A DNA stretch of 64,000 nucleotides from Culex pipiens pallens (lineage: Eukaryota > Arthropoda > Insecta > Diptera > Culicidae). A program made the position numbers and the translations under genes. Under the pieces are notes generated by a model. The model was not told the DNA's origin and did no database searches. It worked only from the letters and a program-made list of their open reading frames with translations. The stretch is taken from NCBI RefSeq assembly GCF_016801865.2, contig NC_068938.1, positions 47,327,808 through 47,391,807 of the forward strand, given 5' to 3'. Positions 45,394 to 56,238 of this stretch are shown here, piece by piece. Positions within the stretch are counted from its first letter, which is position 1. Each line of letters starts with the position of its first letter.

Positions 45394-45724
45394 CAGGGTT
45401 ACCAGGTCTGGGAAAATCTGGCATGGTGAAGCGGAGAGAGAGGATATGAATAAATTCAAAAGTTTTTTTTTAATTATGATAATTTAACTGATGTTATATT
45501 CAAAAAATCTTAAATTTACATTTTCTTGAATGAAAGCGGAGGCTATTTTTTATATTTTCAATTAAATTCGTTCATTCTAATCAAAAAATTGTTCAAAATG
45601 AGCATAAGGTGAAAAATCTGACAACATCTGTCAATGTCTGGCACAGAGAAGAATGAATCTTTACTCTGGCTGTCACTTGAAAAATCTGACATTCAAAGAT
45701 TTATCTGGCAATCTGGCAGCCCTG
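45394..45724. mobile_element. hAT-type MITE, 8-bp duplication CTTCTTAY
   Basis: Flanks are CTTCTTAT (45386-45393) and CTTCTTAC (45725-45732), seven of eight identical. Ends are CAGGGTTACCAGGTCTGG and, reversed, CAGGGCTGCCAGATTGCC. Length 331 bp with TCTGGCA/TCTGACA subterminal motifs. The right flank continues as a decayed GAGGAAGG-family repeat (ACTGAGGTAATGCTATAATT), so the element appears inserted in or next to it. Confidence 0.8.
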
Positions 45725-46001
45725 CTTCTTACTGAGGTAATGCTATAATTCTGCTCTAAAAATGATCTTTACACAAAAAGGTTGCATATTGGTTCAGCGT
45801 CCCATACGTCACTGTTGGATTGTTTGATGTTTCAATAAGTAGTTTAAATGTTATGTATAAAAATTGTGTTTTTGTCCGAATATGATTTAAGATAAATGGC
45901 TGGAGTTCAAATCAAATGTTATCGTGTTTGCAAACTTAAAGAAAAAAGAAATAAAAGTGCTTCGATTTGGCACAAAATTAGACAAGGAGTTCCCTGGCCG
46001 A

Positions 46002-47356
46002 AATAACGTCATGATTCGAAATCCGGACACTTAGTAGCATATCATTTTTGTGATAGCTGGCAAAAAATCTTGTTATAAGTTGGAAATGTAGAAACATCAT
46101 CAGGATGTAGTATAAACAGTCAGTTTCAAGAAAATGCATGCAAATTATGTCTTTTCTAACCATTTTTCATCAGAATTTTAAAATAATAGTGACTTGTTGT
46201 GCTTCAAATCCCGGACACTGATAAAAGCTGATTCAAATACCGGACACTTTTGCTTCGAATTCCGGACACCCGATTTTACTTATGAATCGGACAAATTTGG
46301 ACTGAAATGTTTTTGAATGGCATTCTTTAGGTCTCAAATAAGCTGTTAACATCAAAACAATTGATAGTTTATATAAAAATTTGCTAGAATTTAAGGAAAT
46401 CGAAACCATAAATTTCTACTTTGCCTTCCCGGTGCTTCGAACGCCTATGAAATATTTCAAGTGAAATGTTTCACATTTTTGGTAAAATTATAATTTTATT
46501 AAATTTAATTGTAACGTCATGATTCGAATTCCCGGACGCTTCGAAACCCGGACACTTCATCTTGTTTTATCAATTATTTGGATATAAGTTCGCATTTTGA
46601 ATGTCAAAACTGTGTTATTTGATGAATTCTAACATCAACTTTTATTTAAAGTTTGTTTGAACGCTGTAGTTAGTGCCAAAACAATCAATACAATAAAATT
46701 ATAAGCTTACCAAAATGCGAAACATTTCACTTGAAATATTTCATAGGCGTTCGAAGCACCGGGAAGGCAAAGCAGAAATTTATGGTTTCGATTTCCTTAA
46801 ATTCTAGCAAATTTTTAATATAAACTATCGATTGTTTTGATGTTAACAGCTTATTTGAGACCTAAAGAATGCCTTTCACTAACATTTCAGTCCAAATTTG
46901 TGCGATTCATGAGTAAAATCGAGTGTCCGGAATTCGAAGCAAAAGTGTCCGGATTTCGAATCAGCTTTTATCAGTGTCCGGGATTCGAAGCACAACAAGA
47001 CATTTTAATTTTAAAATTCTGAAGAAAAATTGTTAGAAAAGACATATTTTGCATGCATTTTCTTGAAACTGACTGTTTATACTACATCCTGATGATATTT
47101 CTACATTGCCAACTTATTACATGATTTTTTGCCAGCTATAACAAAAATGATATGCTACTAAGTGTCCGGATTTCGAATCATGACGTTATTGGCATTAACA
47201 ACAGCGTTCAAACAAACTTTAAATGAAAGTTGATGTTGAAATTCATCAAATAACACAGTTTTGACATTCATAATTCGAACTTATATCCAAATAATTGATA
47301 AAACAAGATGAAGTGTCCGGGTTTCGAAGCGTCCGGGAATTCGAATCATGACGTTA
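46002..47356. mobile_element. Compound inverted repeat A-B-A'-B' with AACGTCATGATTCGAA ends
   Basis: Segment A (about 46002-46510) is inverted as A' (about 46690-47190), and segment B (46512 to about 46680) is inverted as B' (about 47190-47356), giving order A-B-A'-B'. A and B both begin AACGTCATGATTCGAA, and A' and B' end in its complement. TCCGGA/CCGGACAC motifs recur throughout. No transposase frame exists. The arrangement suggests two overlapping copies of one foldback family, one inserted at the boundary of another. Confidence 0.8.
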
Positions 47357-47682
47357 ATAAAACCCGTATTTTTTGTCTGGCCATTAAGGTGACCTACGCC
47401 GTGTTAAGGTGGTCCAAAAAATTGCCAAATTCGCAAAAACATTTTTCTTTTTTCCAAAAAATCGTATCTTCGCTCAGTTTGAACTAAGTTTCAGCTTTTT
47501 GGAGTTTCAAAAATCTAGCCTAACATTTGAAAAAGTCTAATTTAATCTTCAAATGTCAAAAAAGGGATTATAAAATATGATTTTTGAAAATAAAATCTTG
47601 TTTTTTTCAACGCACCGCGGGCAAAAATAGAAAATGACGTAAACGAGGAAAAAACTACTTTTTTTATTAAAAACTTCAACAT
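47357..47682. other. Intergenic sequence, nothing assigned
   Basis: No supported feature. Confidence 0.4.
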
Positions 47683-47886
47683 CCCGGTACTAGAATCGAA
47701 CTCACGACCTCTGAATTGGAAAACTAGCACGCCACTAGTCGAAACCCATCCCTTACCGGTCAGTATTTCCAGTGAGCATATTTACTCTTTTAAGGGATCT
47801 GACTTTGCCGAGCCAGACAGGAATCGAACCTATCACCTTTCGCTTACAAGGCGTAACCCGTAACCTCACGGCCACGGAAGCTCGGC
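47683..47886 (-). mobile_element. Dimeric tRNA-like SINE
   Basis: Two tRNA-like units lie in the same orientation on the minus strand: 47886-47808 (anticodon-loop-like CTTGTAA, B box GGTTCGATTCC) and about 47760-47683 (A-box region CTAGTGGCGTGC, B box AGTTCGATTCT), separated by about 47 bp. This resembles the dimeric layout described for the Twin SINE of Culex pipiens. The nominal anticodons do not match arginine, so it may be a different family. Target duplication was not found. Confidence 0.6.
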
Positions 47887-49139
47887 AAACTAGGAACTTT
47901 TTTCACTAAAACTGCAATTACTCGGAAATTTCTGCGTTGTCCTACACTTTTTAAGGAACCATAAGTTGAGTATTTCAATTACGGAAATGTTTGATTAGAG
48001 AAGTGAGGAAGGCACATTAGTGGATTTAGTGTGTTTTAAAATTCCAATAACTTATCAAAAAATCATCAAGTTGTGCGAACCAATCAAAAACAGGCAATTG
48101 AATTTGAATTATTGAAGTTTGATTTAAATCTACAAAATAACCATGAATGATTGAAATTTCAGCTAGAAAAATATAACATTTTTGAAAATAAAATTGACCA
48201 AGCTTTTCATGACATTTTATTGTTTTACTTCAAATGTACAATAACGTGCATTGTCATGTTTTCAAAATATTCACATGATTTTTGCTTGATTTTTGTTTGC
48301 TTCAAAGGCTTTATTTGTTTCAGGTAAACAATTTCTTTGACATTTTTGTTTTATATAGAAGAAGTCACTAAAGCAGCAACTCTTAAAACATAAAAAATGA
48401 AGTGATGTCAGAACTTTTCACGTAATAATGCTCGTGAATAAATTATTATTTCAAATTTTTGTCCCCCTCCCTAAAAAATCTCTGAAATAGCGGGCAACAA
48501 AAAAATATTACAGAAACATTTATTTCCCTTAATCGAAAAATTATTTAAAATCCATTGTTAACTATTTAAAATAAACTGTGTTACTTTTATTTTCTAAATT
48601 TTGAATTGTTAAACAACAGATTGGAATAAATCCTCAAGCCGTAGGAAAAAAAAACATATTTCCATAAATTCATTGATATTTATTATTATTATTTTTATTA
48701 GAACAGGTTCTAATGAAAGCACCTTGTGATACATTTTTCTTCAATTTGTTTATGTTTTGGCTTGAAATTTTAAATATAGTATTGTTTTCTGCATGGCAAA
48801 ATTTAATTTTTATAAAAATAATACGTATACGTATGTTTCGAGAATCGCGAATAAACTACCTTTATTTTTTATACAAACAACGCTAATATTCCACAATCCT
48901 CACGTGACTATTTCCGTTGGTGCAGCCGTTTCCTCATAATCTTCCATACCATTAAAGTTATCACTGCAAGTGCCAGTGACTTTGCCTTTCTGCTGTTTAG
49001 CTAGTGTTCTACAAAAGCACGGAAAGAAATTTGAATACATTCGATTATTTTAAACTTACAATTATAGAATATCTTTTGAATCAAATGCAATATTTTCTAA
49101 ATTGAGCTGAAAAATTGACATAAATTTCTCACCGTGCAA
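47887..49139. other. A/T-rich intergenic sequence
   Basis: GTGAGGAAGGCACATTAGTGG at about 48003 is a remnant of the right end of the GAGGAAGG repeat. Otherwise empty. Confidence 0.5.
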
Positions 49140-49880
49140 ATACTACCGAAGTCCCCGTCCATCGTGTGTCGTGTGTCGTCCCACGATCTACGACTGAAGA
49201 CGACACCATCACCACAGTAGTGGAACATATTAGTTGAACGACCTTAGAGCATGACGACAAAGCTCAGAGGACGATGACGGCTTCTCTACGGACGGCCGCG
49301 ATGATCGTCATCCAGCGCTCAATCATTATCGGCACGCAGCAGAACCTCACTCTTCTTGCAGGGTCTCCGAGAACCACAGTCCACCGCGCGGTGGACATAA
49401 CTCCGACAACGAGCTGTCATCATTACTGGCGGTGAGGACCTGGTCGTGGGGGCCGTATTCGGGGACGACGCATCTTCTTCTCATTAAGGCCGATCGATCG
49501 ATCGTCGATGGCCGCGTTGAACCTGGGACCTCCAGTGGAGGAGGTCCCACACCGCTTGAAGATGAGCCTTTATTTTTATCTTGCAATGGAGCCTTTTTAC
49601 GGTTGTTAAACTATTACCCCCGGACAATCTTCATTTGAGTGGAGGGGAGTGAAGCTGAGCAGTGATATCAGCCAGATGGGACAGCGCGGTATGTTTATGT
49701 TTCATGTGCGGAATTGGCCGTGTCTTAGGAAGGGGTAGTAGAGGGAGGAGGCGCACACGCACAGATTGCGTTGATCAAGTGGAGTTCAAGAACACGGGGG
49801 TGAAGGTTCAAATGGGTAAGGACCAGCGAGGAAGTTTGCTCAGAATTGAGTCATTTCGATAACTAATGGACAGGAAATAA
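49140..49880. other. GC-rich island without a supported gene
   Basis: High GC with a CGATCGATCGATCG run near 49491-49504. Open frames exist on both strands (49347-49586 minus; 49432-49638 and 49662-49862 plus), but none has a known domain. Could be a 5' exon or regulatory island of a gene beyond the window. Confidence 0.3.
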
Positions 49881-50622
49881 AATCGCTGATAAATGTGCCA
49901 CAGCGGCATGCTACGTTAACGCTGCTGATACATTTTGAGCAAGTAATCACGTGAGCTTTAATGAAGTTTTAAAAGCTGTTTCTTTTAAATGAAATTGAAG
50001 AATATTGTATTTTCAATATCAAGAATTTCGACCATTACCGATACCCAGAAAGGTAGATTTTTTTTTTTTCAAATATGGAGGGAACTCAATTTTAGGCATT
50101 TTTTTTGCAAAGTTTATATTGAAAAAATTACTCTTTACTTTGCATTTTTTTACAGAAAATCATTCTTCAAAATGCGTTGTGTAGGAAATTAACAAAGATT
50201 TTTTTGTTAATTACCCAGAATCTTTATCCTGAAGATAATGTTGATCCTTGATCAAAAATCCAAGAGCCATTTTTAGATACCGTAAAACGAGATGACATTG
50301 AAAGATTTAAGATTTTTTGGAAAAACAAAAAATACGAATCAAATACAAACAAAATTATATGGAACCATACTCAATTTTGAAAGTTAGTTAACTAAAATAA
50401 GGAATACATTAATACAAAGCATTATTTTAATAATCTCAAAGTGCCATATTTTTCTCAATGAAAATAAATTCGAATCGAAAAACAGACTGCAACATAGTTT
50501 TTTTTTGAACAATTAACATAAGAACTGTTGAAATAAGATTTCAAGTTGCAAGTTTTAATTGTAATTGAAACCGAATTTTTAAAAAATCTTCAGATTTATT
50601 GTCATCTTCAAGAGAATAAGTT
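49881..50622. other. A/T-rich intergenic sequence, nothing assigned
   Basis: No supported feature. Confidence 0.5.
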
Positions 50623-50870
50623 TTATGGGTAATTCTCCGTCAACTCCCCGAGCATGGGTAAATAACAAGGGAATTGCGTAATAATACCTTTCTCTGGTAT
50701 CAATACCAAATTTTGGTATTCCTGGACCCTTTAAAATTTGTCTTGAGGATTATGCAAGAGCAAAATGTGCTATCATACCAATTTAAGGTATTGTTTCGAT
50801 ATTGCAAAATTGCAGAATTTGTCAATAGTCGAACACCACATTTTGGTATTCTTTTGATATTACAGTGTTT

Positions 50871-51610
50871 TATCAAATTCCTCTGAAACTATGTGAAAAT
50901 GTTGACCAATTTTGACAAAATAATTAATTTTGCACTAAAATGATGTCTCAAAGCGAATGCTTTAACTGAAAACCGGAAATGAAACTATTGGCATTACGCC
51001 CCCCGGGGCATGGCCTTCCTCTAACGTGGGATTTCTGCTCCAGCGCCTCTGACGAGACAGGAGAAACCGGGACCGACGTTTTACTTCACCATCCGATAGA
51101 AGCTCAGTGGATAAGGCGGGAATCGAACCCGCGTCTCATAACATCATCGGGATCGGCAGCCGAAGCCGCTACCCCTGCGCCACGAGACCCAGAAAACCGG
51201 AAATATCAAAATTGATTTGAAACATTTTTGATATACCCCCTAATGAAATGACTTGAAATTGTGGAAAATTTTTTATGTCAGGATGGCACATTTTGGTATT
51301 ATTTTGGTATTAAAGTGCTTTATCAAATTCCTCTGAAACTATGGGAAAATTTTGACCAATTTTGACAAAATAATTAATTTTGCGCTAAAATGATGCCTCA
51401 AAACGAATGCTTTCATTGAAAACCGGAAATTTCAAACTTGATTTGAAACATTTTTGATATACCCCCTAATGAAATGACTTGAAATTGTGGAAAATTTTCT
51501 AAGTCAGGTTGGCACGTTTTGGTATTATTTTGGTTTTAAAGTTTTTTTTATCAAATTCCTCTGAAACTATGGAAATTTTTTTATAAATTTTGATGCGATA
51601 ATTAATTTTG
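50871..51610 (+). repeat. Tandem repeat, about 227-bp unit, three copies
   Basis: Units start with TATCAAATTCCTCTGAAACT at 50871, 51321 and 51549; the third is partial. The first unit is longer only because of the SINE at 50981-51191; without it and its duplication the unit is about 226 bp. Each unit carries ATTTTGGTATTATTTTGGT near its end. Confidence 0.88.
50981..51191 (-). mobile_element. tRNA-derived SINE inserted in the tandem repeat, 13-bp duplication
   Basis: GAAAACCGGAAAT is duplicated at 50968-50980 and 51192-51204; the other repeat unit has it once. On the minus strand it starts GGGTCTCGTGGCGCAGGGGT (A-box side) and carries GGTTCGATTCC (B box). The core at 51102-51070 equals that of the SINE at 38797. 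Confidence 0.9.
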
Positions 51611-51708
51611 CGCTAAAATTACTTTAAACCCAAAAATGCTAAAGCTGATTTATTTTTTTTATATACCCACTAAGATTTAAAAAAAAACTTTGAAATTTCT
51701 CTAAGTAG

Positions 51709-52026
51709 TAAAGTAAAGTAAATCTTTCCCAGTTCCTGAGGGGAACACCCGTGAAGAGTATCGGGGCCGGCATTTACAAAGCGGATTCAGTGGCAGTTTT
51801 TCACTCAACTAATGTTAACATGTTTGGGTTAATGTTAACATTCCATAGGTCGCCTCCCTAAGGTGTCGTGATAAGGTCCAGTTTGTGACGATACACTACC
51901 TTCCCTTTACTAAGCAATCGAATCCAGAAGGGAAAAGATCACCAGTTGTGTTGGTCCGAGCCGGGATTTGAACCCCGATCTACCGCTTACAAGGCGGAAG
52001 CGTTACCACTAGGCTACGTGGCTCGG
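51709..52026 (-). mobile_element. tRNA-Thr-like SINE, 11-bp duplication, TTTAC tail
   Basis: TCTCTAAGTAG is duplicated at 51698-51708 and 52027-52037. The minus-strand head (52026 to about 51956) folds like a tRNA: CCGC-CTTGTAA-GCGG gives nominal anticodon TGT (threonine), with A box TAGCCTAGTGGTAACG and B box GGTTCAAATCC. The 3' side ends in TTTACTTTACTTTAC-like repeats at about 51709-51723. Confidence 0.88.
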
Positions 52027-52541
52027 TCTCTAAGTAGGGATAACCAAATACTTTAAAATCGAGTTAATCGACAGATTATTGAATTTTTATGAATTTCAGT
52101 CCACACAGAAAAAAAAGGTGAATTTTGGAATGTTGAAAATTTGGTAGGTTGAATATTACCTCTTTTTTTGAGTAATATTACATAAAAAATGTGTAAAAAT
52201 GTGAACCTGATGAATATCCATCAAAAACTGATGAAAATTCATCATTTCTGGGGTAAAATTAATCATTTTTTTGCCACAAAATCTGTCACCATTCCATATA
52301 TTACCATCATTTTTTATATGTGCAGTTTCATTTTAATAACACTTGTTTTTCAATCTTGTTATTTGTTAGAATCTTCAAGAACTTCAAGCACAGGCCGTTC
52401 ATCAATGACAAATGCATTCAATGTGGTGAAGAATATCACTAAGAACAATATGGAATCATCAGGTGAGTAGATTTGGCTGTTGCATATGGATCATTTCCGT
52501 TTTTTCACTAACTGCAACTGTTGCACTAAAAATGGTATGAA

Positions 52542-52960
52542 AATACCAAATTTTGGTATTACTTGTGCAAAAACCAGCGTCCAATATGTGCTCTTGGTTG
52601 TCCAGTAATAGATTGTAAAATACCATGAAATCATACCAAAATCATATATGCGGAGGTCCACAGTTGTACCAAAATCTGATTTTCCAAGGGCGCGGAAATA
52701 CCTAAAAATAAAACCATGGCAATACCAAGTTTTGGTATTCAAGCAATGTTCAAAAATCCAGAAGACCTCAACTTGGTATTGAAATGGTTTTATTTTGAGG
52801 TATTATTTTACCCTTGGAATAACATGGTGTGGTATTGTTGTGCCCTTCCACATACAAGACCTTGGTATGATTTCATGGTATTTTACCATCTATTACTGGG
52901 CAACCAAGGGCACATTTTGGTCTCTGTTATTTGCCCAAGTAATACCAAAATTTGGTATTC
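52542..52960. mobile_element. Inner palindrome of the 2.3-kb insertion
   Basis: The left arm, 52542 to about 52670, is inverted at about 52850-52960: AATACCAAATTTTGGTATTA, CAGTAATAGATTGTAAAATA and CCATGAAATCATACCAA each have reversed partners. The centre near 52725 has another GGTATT palindrome. Confidence 0.75.
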
Positions 52961-53039
52961 CCGTGTTATTTACCCCTGCTCGGGTCACACAGCAGTTGCC
53001 CCGATACGTCTTCGATTTGCGTGAAACTTCGTCCTAAGG

Positions 53040-53241
53040 CAAGCATGCCAGATACACAGATTTGTCTAAATATTTTGTAAAAATATTAACCGAAACTTAT
53101 TTCGTTAATCTTGAAATACTTAAAAACGCAATTTCTGATGTATTTCTATGACTTTAAATTGATACATTTGAATTTTAGACGACTGCACAGACATACACAG
53201 ACTTTTTAACAGACATTTTAAAAAACCATATGGCATCCTTG
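53040..53241. mobile_element. hAT-type MITE, 8-bp duplication TCCTAAGG
   Basis: TCCTAAGG lies at 53032-53039 and 53242-53249; the intact foldback copy at 25017 has the site once. Ends are CAAGCATGCCAGAT and, reversed, CAAGGATGCCATAT. Length 202 bp. Confidence 0.92.
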
Positions 53242-53571
53242 TCCTAAGGAGTAACTTTTGTCCCTGATCACGAATCCGAGGTCCATTTTTTATATCTCGT
53301 GACGGAGGGGCGGTACGACCCCTTTTATTTTTGAACATGCGAAAAAAGATATGTCTTTCAATAATTTGTAGCCCGAAATGGTGATGAGATGGAAATTTAG
53401 CGTCAAAGAAATTGGACGCCAGATTTGATGGCATACTCGAAATTCCTATAAAAACGTTTTTTCATAAAAAAAACACCAAAAAAGTTTTTAAAACTCTGCC
53501 ATTTTCCGTTACTTAATTGTAAATTTTATTGGTACATGTCATTTTAAGGAAAATTTAATGACCGATTCTTA

Positions 53572-54158
53572 GCGAAGCTACACCAAAATGTCACTTTTTT
53601 CAATTTTCAATGTGATTTTTTTATATGAAAACTTCATTTTAATTATGATCTAATAATTGCAATGTGCTTTAAATGCGTTTTCTTATCTGAAATGCCAAAA
53701 ATATTGACCAAATAAGGTCTGCAAGTCATTGAATGGGAGAGGAGTTTTTTCATTAATCTGCTCCTTCCGTTGTCCCGTCACGAAAAGAAATGGCTGGCAA
53801 AAACTCAAATCTCAACCAAATCTTTCAGTTCAAGGAGCAAAAGATTCGTTTTTCAATTTGTGATAATGTGTTGAAGAGCAAAAATTTTAAAAAATCAATT
53901 TGGGAAAACTGTGTCGATTTTTTTGGTGTGCCTTTTAAAATTACAGTTTTACGATGTTGTCCCGTCACGCTACATTTTCGTTTCAGGAGAAGCACAGGTA
54001 TAATATTGTTCATTATGCATGTCATTTCTATGTTGGAAAATCAATTATCTTTTCAAATATGTAATAACATTGAGGGGTTTTTTCTTTAATTGTGCCACTA
54101 CAGCCAAAACGCTGAAAAAAACTTGAGAATTTTTTGAAAAGGAGCCGAAGAATCGGTC
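53572..54158. mobile_element. Nested insertion with ACCGATTCTT ends
   Basis: Ends ACCGATTCTT and AAGAATCGGT interrupt the foldback arm between TTTAATG and ATGTACTTTTCG, which are continuous at 25417-25431. About 590 bp. Inside, TTGTCCCGTCACG occurs twice. The target duplication is ambiguous. No recognised protein. Confidence 0.65.
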
Positions 54159-55019
54159 TGATGTACTTTTCGAATCTACATTAACCCAGAGAGGTAGTTT
54201 TTTTTTTCATTATGTTAATATATTATTTTTTTTGTAAATGTCTGCTCTACAACTTTATACAACATTGTTACACTCTAAAAAATAACCCTGCAAAGTTAGA
54301 AAAAACACGAAATTTTAAAATGAAAAATTTAGTTCCTAATGAAAAATGACCCTTCTGGGTCAATGTAGATTCAAAAAGTACATTAAACTTCCCTTAAAAT
54401 GACATGTTCCAAAAAAATTTACAATTAAGTAACGGAAAATGGCAGAGATTTAAAAACTTTTATAGTGCTTTTTTGATGAAAAATACGTTTTTTTTCGGAA
54501 TTCCGAGTACGCCATCAAATCGGCCGTACAATTTTACATAATGTCCCTTTGACACCAAATTTCTATCTCATCACCGTTTCAGGCTGCAAATTACTGAAAA
54601 AACCTCTTTTTTCGCATGTTCAAAAATGGAAGGGGTCGTTCCGCCCCTCCGTCACGAGATATCAAAAAACGGACCTCGAATTCGTGAACAGGGACAAAAG
54701 TTTCACGCAAATCTAAAAGGGTTCCCGATTTTGTGTAAGTTGATAGAGAATTACCCTTATAGTAAATTTGGAGTTTTTTATTCATGTTACAAAATTGGTT
54801 TTGATGACATCAAAATTTTATATTTCAATGAAAAAAAAAAACAATTTGTAATGTCTTTCGATCAAATTTAAAACTTTTTATCAACTCAACTTGGAATTAA
54901 CATATATTTCATAAAAAAAGTTATTGAACTTAGTTGAACAAAAATTTGATTGTGATTTTTTTAAATAGACAAATTTAAAGTAACCTTAAAAATGATCAGC
55001 ACACTCAGAGGCTGATATT

Positions 55020-55170
55020 TTTTTTAACAAATTATAATCAATTTTTTTTATTTAAGTGCAATCAGCTGAAATCAATCAAGAATGCATTCGCCTGCGTTTA
55101 GAATCATTTTTAGCATGTTTGGGTTCATTAAAAAATATTTTAAATTTTCAGTTTTGAAATAGGTTATCAA
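55020..55170 (-). repeat. Dispersed repeat, partial copy 3 (see 10718-10990)
   Basis: On the minus strand: AAATATTTTTTAATGAACCC, TCTAAACGCAGGCGAATGCA and GCTGATTGCAC in the family order. Confidence 0.55.
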
Positions 55171-55314
55171 TTTTTCTCAAATTTTCTGAAAAAAATGTGA
55201 AAAGATCAGAAAATTTCTTTTCAGTTTGTCTAGGTAACACTGAATATTGAACCTCTGATGTCTGAGACAGAGCGATTCAAAATGCCTCAGCAACTTATGG
55301 GTCAATTTTCATTA

Positions 55315-55733
55315 CAGTCGACTCTCTGGCTGTCGATCTTCTCGATATCAATATTGCTCCATCTATCGATGAATTCTTCAGTCCCTTCAAACTGCATACT
55401 TCGATTGGCTTTATTCCTCGATAATTTCTCTTGCTTGAAGGATCTCTTCCTCGACGGTCCCTTGGATTCTGTTTGCTTTAAAAATCTCTTCCGGTTGTCA
55501 ATAATTTCACTTTCTCATGGCTTGCATAAACATTTTTCTTGGCCAAACGAAGCTTTGAAGAGTGTTTGACATTAGTTTGTTTTTTGTTTGATGGACGTTG
55601 CCATGATTCTCTCCCATAGCTGGGTATCAAGAAAAAAATATTTTCTATCGAGTCTTCATTTTGCATCGTTCTGTAAACTGATGATTCTCTTCCTCGACGG
55701 TCCCTTGGATATTGACAACCAGAGAGTCGACTG
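55315..55733. mobile_element. pogo/Tc1-type MITE, copy 2 (reverse of 753-1170)
   Basis: 419 bp, CAGTCGACTCTCTGG ends, TA on both sides (55313-55314 and 55734-55735). Aligns end to end, inverted, with copy 1, with scattered base changes. Confidence 0.9.
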
Positions 55734-55735
55734 TA

Positions 55736-56215
55736 TTAACATATGAGACTTTGCAATTTTTTTTTTTTTATTTTAAAAGGGCATTTATTCCAAAAATTCA
55801 TAAAATTTTCATTTTGTATCGTTTAAAACTGCACGATTAGTTGCTGAGATATTGACATTTTAAATTGGGGGGCCGTTTGGGTGTGACTTCTAAAACTTAA
55901 AGGCTAAATCAAAAAATATATATAAAACCCATTTCCAGTTTTGATAAAGAATTGCTTTTAGTTTGGTATTGGAATTCTACATTTTTACTCATTGAAAGGC
56001 TGTTTCTCGCCTGAAAATATTCGCCCTGAGGAACACGATGGTGACAAAATAAAGAATAACAAATTAAGGAATTTGAGAAAAAAAACTTTTTCAGGTTAAA
56101 ACTTTTTTTTTGCATAAAATTAGGTTTTAAAACTGTTCGAGGATTAACAATATATTTCAACCAAGGAAACTTTCTACAAAATACAATCTGAAGAATGGGT
56201 TTTTTTTTTTTAACA
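55736..56215. other. A/T-rich intergenic sequence, nothing assigned
   Basis: No supported feature. Confidence 0.5.
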
Positions 56216-56238
56216 AAGCTATGAGCTTAAAAAGAGGG

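Larger units (their letters stand above)
50647..52984. mobile_element. 2.3-kb insertion with CCCGAGCA ends inside the foldback
   Basis: Ends are CCCGAGCATGGGTAAATAAC and, reversed, CCCGAGCAGGGGTAAATAAC. The host reads CAACTC on the left and TCACACAG on the right, against CAACTCACACAG in the intact copy, so at most a TC dinucleotide is duplicated. ACCAAAATTTGGT-type palindromic motifs recur throughout. It contains three tandem units, two SINEs and an inner palindrome, but no transposase frame. Confidence 0.75.
50627..54756. mobile_element. Second copy of the 25017 foldback, expanded to 4.1 kb by nested insertions
   Basis: Begins GGGTAATTCTCCGTCAACTC and ends GAGAATTACCC, flanked by TTAT (50623-50626 and 54757-54760). 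Left-arm sequence resumes at 52985 (TCACACAGCAGTTGCCCC), continues to about 53039, then 53250-53571, and the right arm runs about 54160-54756. Removing the insertions at 50647-52984, 53040-53241 and about 53572-54158 restores continuity with the 25017-26366 copy, except for loss of the central core. Confidence 0.88.

Noticed and set aside
49347..49862. Gene in the GC-rich island
   Set aside because: Open frames on both strands without recognisable domains or splice framing; kept only as an unassigned island.
51956..52026. Possible functional tRNA-Thr (TGT)
   Set aside because: Good fold, but it is the head of a SINE with an 11-bp target duplication and TTTAC tail.
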